Source of the DNA: Coprothermobacter sp.
GTDB lineage: Bacteria > Coprothermobacterota > Coprothermobacteria > Coprothermobacterales > Coprothermobacteraceae
Reading direction: 5' to 3'
Length of the DNA stretch: 16,967 nucleotides
Assembly: GCA_012842545.1 (NCBI GenBank)
Contig: DUSQ01000032.1
Coordinates: 1-16,967, forward strand
The notes beneath the pieces are model-generated. The model was not told where the DNA came from and did no database searches. It saw only the letters and a program-made list of their open reading frames with translations. Each line of letters opens with the position of its first letter. Within the stretch, counting starts at the first letter, position 1. Position numbers and translations under genes: made by a program. Positions 12,343 through 16,967 of this stretch are shown here, one piece after another.

Positions 12343-14400
12343 ATGTCAATACTGATAGTTACTGAAAAGCCCTCTGTGGCGCGTCAAATCGCTGCCGCAC
12401 TGGGAAAACCAAAAAAAGAAGGAAATCATCTGGTCGTGGGCGAGTACGTGATTGCCCATGCCATGGGACATTTGCTTCAGTTTGCATACCCCGAACATTA
12501 TGGGGAACGCTACAAGAAGTGGCGCCTGGAAGATCTGCCCATAATGCCAAAAGAGGATGCGTGGCAACTGGTGCCCATTAGCAAAACAGCGGTGAAACAG
12601 CTGGAAGAAATAAAGTCATTGTGGGCGGAAGCCGACATGGTTATAAGTGCTACTGATGCTGGAAGAGAAGGCGAGCTCATCTTTCGCTTGATTCAGGAGT
12701 ACGTAGGTATCGAGAAACCAGTAAAAAGGCTGTGGCTTCAGTCTTTAACGAAGGAAACCATCAGAGAACAGATAAAACAGCTTCTTGATTTGTCTGAACT
12801 GGATAACCTTTATGCTTCTGCTTTGGCCAGAGCGAAAGCGGACTGGCTAGTGGGCATAAACGCATCTCGAGCTTTTACTGTGGTTTCCAAAAAGGAAGTA
12901 TTCTCCATAGGCAGAGTGCAAACACCCACCCTGGCCATTTTGGTTGACAGAGAAAAGGAAATTCAAAACCTTGTTCCCCGCATCTACTACAAGGTAAAGG
13001 TTCGCTTTGAAGTAGAAGGAAAAAGCTTTTGGGCTGAGAGCCTGCGAGAATACGAGCAGGAAGAGGCGGAGAAACTTGCCCAGGAACTGGTAGGAAAAAC
13101 GCTTGCTGTTACTGAGCAAACAGAAGAGGAACAAAAAATCAAACCACCGTTACTACCTGATCTGGGGGACTTGCAGAAATTCACCTCCAGAACGTTCAAA
13201 TGGTCAGCTCAAAAAACATTGAAAATACTGCAAAAACTTTACGAGAATGCTCTTATAACCTACCCCAGAACTGACTCACGGTACCTGCCTACGGACATGA
13301 AAAAGCAGGTAATTGGGACAGCAAATCAGCTTGAGACAGTATTTGAAAAAGGCAACTGGGAATACGTCAAGAAGCTGAATAACCGGGGACGCATTTTTAA
13401 CAACGCACGAGTTACCGATCACTTTGCTATCATTCCCACAGGAAAAATCAAGGAACTGAAAGGTGACGACGAAAGAATGTTCAATTACGTGGTGGATCGC
13501 TTCTTAGCTGCGTTCTATCCACCAGCTTTGGAAACTCATCAAAGGACTGTATTTAGCTATGGAGACCATCTTTTTGAGTACGCAGCAATCCGAGTGGACG
13601 ATCCCTCTTGGTATGCCATACTGGGTGGTAAAGAAAGCCAAGATCTACTGCCCCAAATTGCCGAGGTTACCGTATTGGAGACAGCAGCGGAAAGAAGACA
13701 AACAAGACCAGCACCGAGGTTCACAGATGGTACCCTCATAGCAGCCATGGAAACGGCTGGAAAGATGGTGGAATCAGAAGAACTCGCTGAAATACTAAAA
13801 GAGAAAGGCATAGGAACACCAGCAACCCGCGCAGAAATCATTGAACGACTAATCGAAATGGGATACGTACAAAGGAATGGACCTCAATTGATTCCTACCT
13901 CCAAAGGCATTATGCTTATCGACGCCTTGCGCGAAGTAAAACTGCAGAGTTTAACTGAACCAGAGTTAACAGGTGAATGGGAACGCCGCCTGGGACTCAT
14001 TGAAAAAGGCAAAGAAACTCCTGAAAGCTTTATGTGGTCCATTGAGGAATACGTCAAAGACATTGTTAATACCTTATCAAAAGAAGAGAGCTCCAAGACC
14101 CTAAAAAGCAAACAGAACATGCCCATAGCTAAGTGTCCCTTCTGTGATGGCTACATTCTTGAAGGCCAAAAGTCATACTATTGCAGTAACTGGAAAGAAG
14201 GCTGCAAATTCCGAGTCTGGAAGAACATGAACGGAGGAGTTATCACAGCTGACGATGTGAGACGCTTAGTCGCAGAAGGAAGGACACGCTTGAAGCGCTT
14301 CCGTTCAAAAGCCGGCAAAGCATATAGGGCTTTCGTCGTACTAAAGGACGGCGAAGTGGCAATCGAGTTTCCCACTCGCAAGAAAAATGATGGTGAATGA
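12343..14400 (+). CDS. topB: DNA topoisomerase III (type IA)
   Basis: A type IA topoisomerase that nicks one strand through a 5'-phosphotyrosine and mainly decatenates or resolves DNA intermediates. The 685-aa product opens with the TOPRIM motif TEKPSVA (catalytic Glu8), followed by ATDAGREGELIF (103-114). The second aspartate of the usual DxD is Gly107, as I recall also from Firmicutes TopB. The catalytic tyrosine is Tyr307 in ITYPRTDSRYLP. GRVQTPTLAILVDRE and GIGTPATRAEIIERL mark the other conserved core regions. The C-terminus carries a four-cysteine zinc-ribbon-like unit (Cys598, 601, 614, 621), then a lysine/arginine-rich tail. ATG at 12343 has AAGGTGG 5 nt upstream. It is the first gene of a tight run with moaD and moaE. 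Confidence 0.95.
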   Translation: MSILIVTEKPSVARQIAAALGKPKKEGNHLVVGEYVIAHAMGHLLQFAYPEHYGERYKKWRLEDLPIMPKEDAWQLVPISKTAVKQLEEIKSLWAEADMVISATDAGREGELIFRLIQEYVGIEKPVKRLWLQSLTKETIREQIKQLLDLSELDNLYASALARAKADWLVGINASRAFTVVSKKEVFSIGRVQTPTLAILVDREKEIQNLVPRIYYKVKVRFEVEGKSFWAESLREYEQEEAEKLAQELVGKTLAVTEQTEEEQKIKPPLLPDLGDLQKFTSRTFKWSAQKTLKILQKLYENALITYPRTDSRYLPTDMKKQVIGTANQLETVFEKGNWEYVKKLNNRGRIFNNARVTDHFAIIPTGKIKELKGDDERMFNYVVDRFLAAFYPPALETHQRTVFSYGDHLFEYAAIRVDDPSWYAILGGKESQDLLPQIAEVTVLETAAERRQTRPAPRFTDGTLIAAMETAGKMVESEELAEILKEKGIGTPATRAEIIERLIEMGYVQRNGPQLIPTSKGIMLIDALREVKLQSLTEPELTGEWERRLGLIEKGKETPESFMWSIEEYVKDIVNTLSKEESSKTLKSKQNMPIAKCPFCDGYILEGQKSYYCSNWKEGCKFRVWKNMNGGVITADDVRRLVAEGRTRLKRFRSKAGKAYRAFVVLKDGEVAIEFPTRKKNDGE

Positions 14401-14404
14401 GAAA

Positions 14405-14617
14405 ATGGTAACGGTGAGATTCTTTGGAAAGCTAGCTGATTTACATGGAGCACAGCTACTGCTGGACGCTAAAGGTAAAACGATTCAACAACTGCTCATG
14501 GAATTAAATGTGGAAGACGTGTACATGCTGGCTGTAAATGGAACACTCGTTTCCTCAAATGCTACACTTGAAGACGGCGATGAATTGGCGATAATGCCAC
14601 CTGTGGGAGGTGGGTAG
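14405..14617 (+). CDS. moaD: MoaD-like sulfur carrier protein (molybdopterin synthase small subunit)
   Basis: MoaD carries sulfur as a C-terminal glycine thiocarboxylate and, with MoaE, forms molybdopterin synthase, which adds the dithiolene sulfurs to the molybdenum/tungsten cofactor precursor. The ~70-aa ubiquitin-like product begins MVTVRFFGKLADLHGA, has LEDGDELAIMPPVGGG at its end, and keeps the essential terminal Gly-Gly. I chose ATG at 14405 because GGTGA lies 8 nt upstream and the N-terminus fits the family. ATG at 14387 would overlap topB by 14 nt and has no SD. ThiS is an alternative for such proteins, but the adjacent moaE, 2 nt downstream, settles the assignment. Confidence 0.9.
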   Translation: MVTVRFFGKLADLHGAQLLLDAKGKTIQQLLMELNVEDVYMLAVNGTLVSSNATLEDGDELAIMPPVGGG

Positions 14618-14619
14618 AA

Positions 14620-15012
14620 ATGGAAAAAGCCATTTTAACTAAAGAAGAACTGGAACTTCCGGTGCTGGAAGATCCTGCCATGGGCTCTTTCATAGTTTTC
14701 CAAGGCAAGGTCAGAAGCCATTCGCAGAACGGTGAGGTCGAAGCCATAGAATACTCAGCCTATGAAGAATTGGCACTTTCACAATTAGAAAAGATAATTC
14801 GTGAAGTTGAGGAAAAGTACAAGGTCACGCTGTACGTAGCACATAGAATTGGCAGATTAACCGTTGGTGAAACAGCGTTAGTGGTTGCAACCCTTTCTCC
14901 TCACAGACAAGAGGGTTTCTTAGCAACAATGGAAGTAATAGACCGTATTAAAAATGAAGTACCTATTTGGAAGAAGGAAATATTAACAGATGGGAGGGCG
15001 GTTTGGCTTTGA
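14620..15012 (+). CDS. moaE: Molybdopterin synthase large subunit
   Basis: MoaE is the catalytic subunit of molybdopterin synthase and receives sulfur from MoaD to convert cyclic pyranopterin monophosphate to molybdopterin. The 130-aa product has the family sequence GSFIVFQGKVRSHSQNGEV, YVAHRIGRLTVGETALVV and SPHRQEGFLATMEVIDRIK. The C-terminal VPIWKKE holds the catalytic-type lysines (118-119). It is slightly short of the usual 140-150 aa but no core motif is missing. The ATG at 14620 has a strong GGAGGT 8 nt upstream. No other cofactor gene (moaA, moaC, mogA, moeA) is in the window. Confidence 0.95.
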   Translation: MEKAILTKEELELPVLEDPAMGSFIVFQGKVRSHSQNGEVEAIEYSAYEELALSQLEKIIREVEEKYKVTLYVAHRIGRLTVGETALVVATLSPHRQEGFLATMEVIDRIKNEVPIWKKEILTDGRAVWL

Positions 15013-15563
15013 TCAGCAGAGAAGAAGCGCTTGCGGAGGTAAGAAAACACATCAAGAACGAAAACATGGTCAGACACATGTTAGCTACAGAAGCTGCCAT
15101 GAAAAAGCTGGCTGAGTATTTCAATGAAGACGCGAATTTGTGGGGACTCACAGGCTTACTTCATGACATTGATACGGAGATTACCAATGAAAATCCTCTT
15201 GAACACAGTAAAGTCGGGTATGAAATGGTAAAAACCTTGGGCTTACCAGAAGAAGCCGCAAAAGCCATATTGACACATAATGAGGCACACGGTATTGTAC
15301 CCGATAGTTTGATGGGCAAAGTTCTCAGAGCCGTGGATCCACTAACTGGGCTGATTACGGCGGTCGCCTTGGTAATGCCAGATAAGAAATTATCAAGTGT
15401 TACGCCAGAAAGAGTGCTCAAGAGGTTTAAGGAAAAACGCTTTGCAGCTGGGGCAAATCGAGAACAGATAGCCACGTGCGAGGATTTCGGCCTCAGCCTG
15501 GAAAAATTTGTGAATTTGGTACTACAAGCAATGCAAGAAATATCCGAAGACCTGGGTTTGTAG
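15009..15563 (+). CDS. HD-domain phosphohydrolase (HDIG-type)
   Basis: A cytoplasmic 184-aa HD-superfamily protein, probably a metal-dependent phosphohydrolase on an unknown nucleotide or phosphoester. The metal-binding set is complete: His23 (VRHMLATEAAM), His52-Asp53 (GLLHDID), His66 (EHSKVGYEM), His90 and His94 (LTHNEAHG) and Asp110 (RAVDPLTGL). The C-terminal half is helical. The start is taken as TTG at 15009, overlapping the moaE stop in TTGA, with GGGAGG 11 nt upstream; TTG at 15003 has a closer 5-nt spacing and is an alternative. It lies in the same run as moaE and ends 12 nt before the next gene. Confidence 0.88.
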   Translation: MISREEALAEVRKHIKNENMVRHMLATEAAMKKLAEYFNEDANLWGLTGLLHDIDTEITNENPLEHSKVGYEMVKTLGLPEEAAKAILTHNEAHGIVPDSLMGKVLRAVDPLTGLITAVALVMPDKKLSSVTPERVLKRFKEKRFAAGANREQIATCEDFGLSLEKFVNLVLQAMQEISEDLGL

Positions 15564-15575
15564 AGGGAGGTTATT

Positions 15576-16778
15576 ATGAAGTCAAGAAGAACAATCATCG
15601 TTGTGATTTTGCTGGTCGCAATTGCTTTAACGTTAACCGTGGGCATTATTTTGCGCCAGAGTAAGAAAGTTGTCACTCCCCAAGATCAAGAAAAGGTTCT
15701 AAGCTCATTAAGCGGGAATCTAACAGCAACGATACCCACCAACGCTGTTACTGATCCAGACAAATCAGTTGTTCTAAAGGTTAGAGACGTGCTCTCTGAA
15801 GGCACATCCACATCCTCTCTGGAAGAACTCACAGCAAGTTTGACCGTGGATGATATATTAAATGGCCACCTCTATTTTTATAGCGCCATGACAACGCCTT
15901 CGGCCGACAAGACAAGCTTGCAAAAAGAACTCGCCAGCATGACGTTAAAGACACTAAAGGAGCCTCAATCAGCGGACAAGAACACATTAATGGCTTATTT
16001 GGTGGCTCAAGAACGTTTGAGTAATCTTTATTACGCGATGCAAATTCCCTACCCTTCAGATGTTTTGCAGTTTCTAAGTACAGCCACTGCTTCCACAGAT
16101 ATTCAGACAGCTGCAAGTGCTGTGGCAGTTATAAAAGCATATAACCAAGTTGTTGATATTTACGAAGAAGTACTACAGAGCATGGCAAAACCAGGTGACG
16201 CTTTGGAAAAGATGGCTCAAACAGCAAGTCAAACCATTGCATCACTTACAGACACATATCCACCCTCAGCTAACACCACGGAACTGCAAACTTCCATGCA
16301 AAATGAAATTATTAGCGACCCCTCAAAGGCCATAAACATTCCTTGGCTTTTCAAAGCTGAGAGGCAATTTGTTTCCACAAACTTACATAGTGGTGGGAAT
16401 ATTTCATCCCTTCAAAGAATATTAGTAGCAGCAAAGTTCCATGCCGATGCTGAACTATCAAAGGAATTGGGAGACATGAACGTATTCACTGATCTTTCTT
16501 ATACGGACCAAAATAACTCAACCGTGATGGTTACCCTGAATGAGCGTGACTTGACTGCATTTGTTGAAAAAGTTCGTTCTGACATAGAATCCTTAGCAAA
16601 ATCCTCCGAAAATACTCCCGTTTCTTCCATATCGCACGACTTAGCTTTAAGATACATGAATGACGTGGAGACAATTACTGCCAGTGAAAGCTACACTAAT
16701 GCCATGACAGATCTTATGGTCATGATGGAAAATGCTCGTAAATGGAAAACACTAATGGAATGGTTTAAAGCTCTGTAA
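15576..16778 (+). CDS. Unrecognised membrane-anchored extracytoplasmic protein
   Basis: A 400-aa protein I cannot place in a family. Basic residues (MKSRR) precede one hydrophobic segment (about 7-26, IIVVILLVAIALTLTVGIIL) and then RQSKK. This suggests a single N-terminal anchor with the rest outside the membrane; no lipobox cysteine is seen. The outer part is Ser/Thr/Ala-rich, mostly predicted helix, and has no cysteine. Segments such as TASTDIQTAASAVAVIKAYN suggest helical-repeat or coiled packing. There is no catalytic motif. The ATG at 15576 has GGGAGG 5 nt upstream. It is the last gene before a strong terminator, so it appears co-transcribed with the topB-moaDE-HD run. Confidence 0.8.
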   Translation: MKSRRTIIVVILLVAIALTLTVGIILRQSKKVVTPQDQEKVLSSLSGNLTATIPTNAVTDPDKSVVLKVRDVLSEGTSTSSLEELTASLTVDDILNGHLYFYSAMTTPSADKTSLQKELASMTLKTLKEPQSADKNTLMAYLVAQERLSNLYYAMQIPYPSDVLQFLSTATASTDIQTAASAVAVIKAYNQVVDIYEEVLQSMAKPGDALEKMAQTASQTIASLTDTYPPSANTTELQTSMQNEIISDPSKAINIPWLFKAERQFVSTNLHSGGNISSLQRILVAAKFHADAELSKELGDMNVFTDLSYTDQNNSTVMVTLNERDLTAFVEKVRSDIESLAKSSENTPVSSISHDLALRYMNDVETITASESYTNAMTDLMVMMENARKWKTLMEWFKAL

Positions 16779-16817
16779 TAACAGTTGCTCAACCCGAGAA
16801 ATCAACTAACAACAAAC

Positions 16818-16852
16818 AAAAAGGAGCCGGCGCTGAAGCTGGCTCCTTTTTT
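16818..16852 (+). terminator. Strong bidirectional intrinsic terminator
   Basis: AAAAA then GGAGCCGGC-gctgaa-GCTGGCTCC then TTTTTT: a 9-bp GC-rich stem (one G-U pair) with a 6-nt loop, extended by A-T pairs and ending in a six-T tract. The A tract on the other side makes it work equally on the minus strand. It lies 40 nt after the 400-aa gene and 23 nt after the end of the converging ABC exporter gene, so it serves both. Confidence 0.93.
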
Positions 16853-16874
16853 GTTGCTACTACTGCTACACCAC

Positions 16875-16967
16875 TTACATTGCTTCGTCCACCAGAGCAC
16901 CCATGAACTGGCTCATGTAGAGGTTGTAATAGAACCCCTTCTTCTCCATGAGTTCTTTGTGGTTGCC
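16875..16967 (-). CDS. ABC exporter ATPase, C-terminal end only (partial)
   Basis: The last 30 codons of a minus-strand gene that runs in from the right edge and stops with TAA at 16877-16875. It begins GNHKELMEKKGFYYNLYMSQ, which is the standard post-H-loop tail of MsbA/LmrA-type exporters (G-x-H-x-E-L-x-x-x-x-G-x-Y-x-x-L). Nothing more can be said from this fragment. It converges on the shared terminator at 16818-16852. Confidence 0.85.
   Translation of the reverse strand, partial: GNHKELMEKKGFYYNLYMSQFMGALVDEAM

Noticed and set aside
15161..15676. 171-codon open frame on the minus strand
   Set aside because: Antisense to the HD-domain gene, which has a full metal-binding motif set; Ser/Thr-rich shadow without support.
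1..16967. CRISPR array, IS element, prophage or integrase site
   Set aside because: I saw no spaced direct repeats, transposase motif or terminal inverted repeats. No phage or integrase gene is present and the single tRNA has no flanking duplicate of its 3' end.

Overview
This is a gene-dense bacterial chromosome segment, about 17 kb. It is moderately AT-rich (mid-40s % GC by eye, not computed), with strong GGAGG-type ribosome sites, frequent GTG/TTG starts and many 4-nt stop/start overlaps. The mix of a class II LysS, GreA, a QueT-type queuosine-precursor transporter, MtnA, a Firmicutes-style TopB and MoaD/MoaE suggests a Firmicutes-like or deep-branching anaerobic, possibly thermophilic, bacterium. 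Coprothermobacter is my best guess, but no rRNA is present to fix it. I see no prophage, IS element, CRISPR array or rRNA.

Left half, minus strand (reading right to left from about 8.8 kb): one block begins with a conserved 301-aa protein of uncertain function, then a homologue of cyanobacterial acyl-ACP reductase (COG5322 type), greA and lysS. A weak hairpin ends it. A second block begins with tRNA-Arg(CCG), followed within 27 nt by sua5 (t6A tRNA modification), then queT (queuosine precursor uptake), mtnA (methylthioribose-1-P isomerase) and grpE, all overlapping. An ABC exporter gene with its own putative promoter then runs off the left edge.

Right half, plus strand: from a divergent promoter region at 8806-8886 come a compact YtcJ-like amidohydrolase, a DUF1461-type four-helix membrane protein and an unusual receptor-like protein (signal peptide, binding-protein-like outer domain, TM, coiled coil, GAF-like domain, no recognisable output domain). 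A 240-bp gap holds two perfect inverted repeats and a TATAAT box. Then comes a tight operon: topB, moaD, moaE, an HD-domain phosphohydrolase and an unrecognised 400-aa membrane-anchored protein. A strong bidirectional terminator follows, and the last ~90 bases are the C-terminus of a second ABC exporter on the minus strand.

Most of the window is housekeeping. The best candidates for something undescribed are the acyl-ACP-reductase-like gene with its 301-aa partner, the output-less receptor, the tRNA-led tRNA-modification operon, and two genes whose starts look leaderless.
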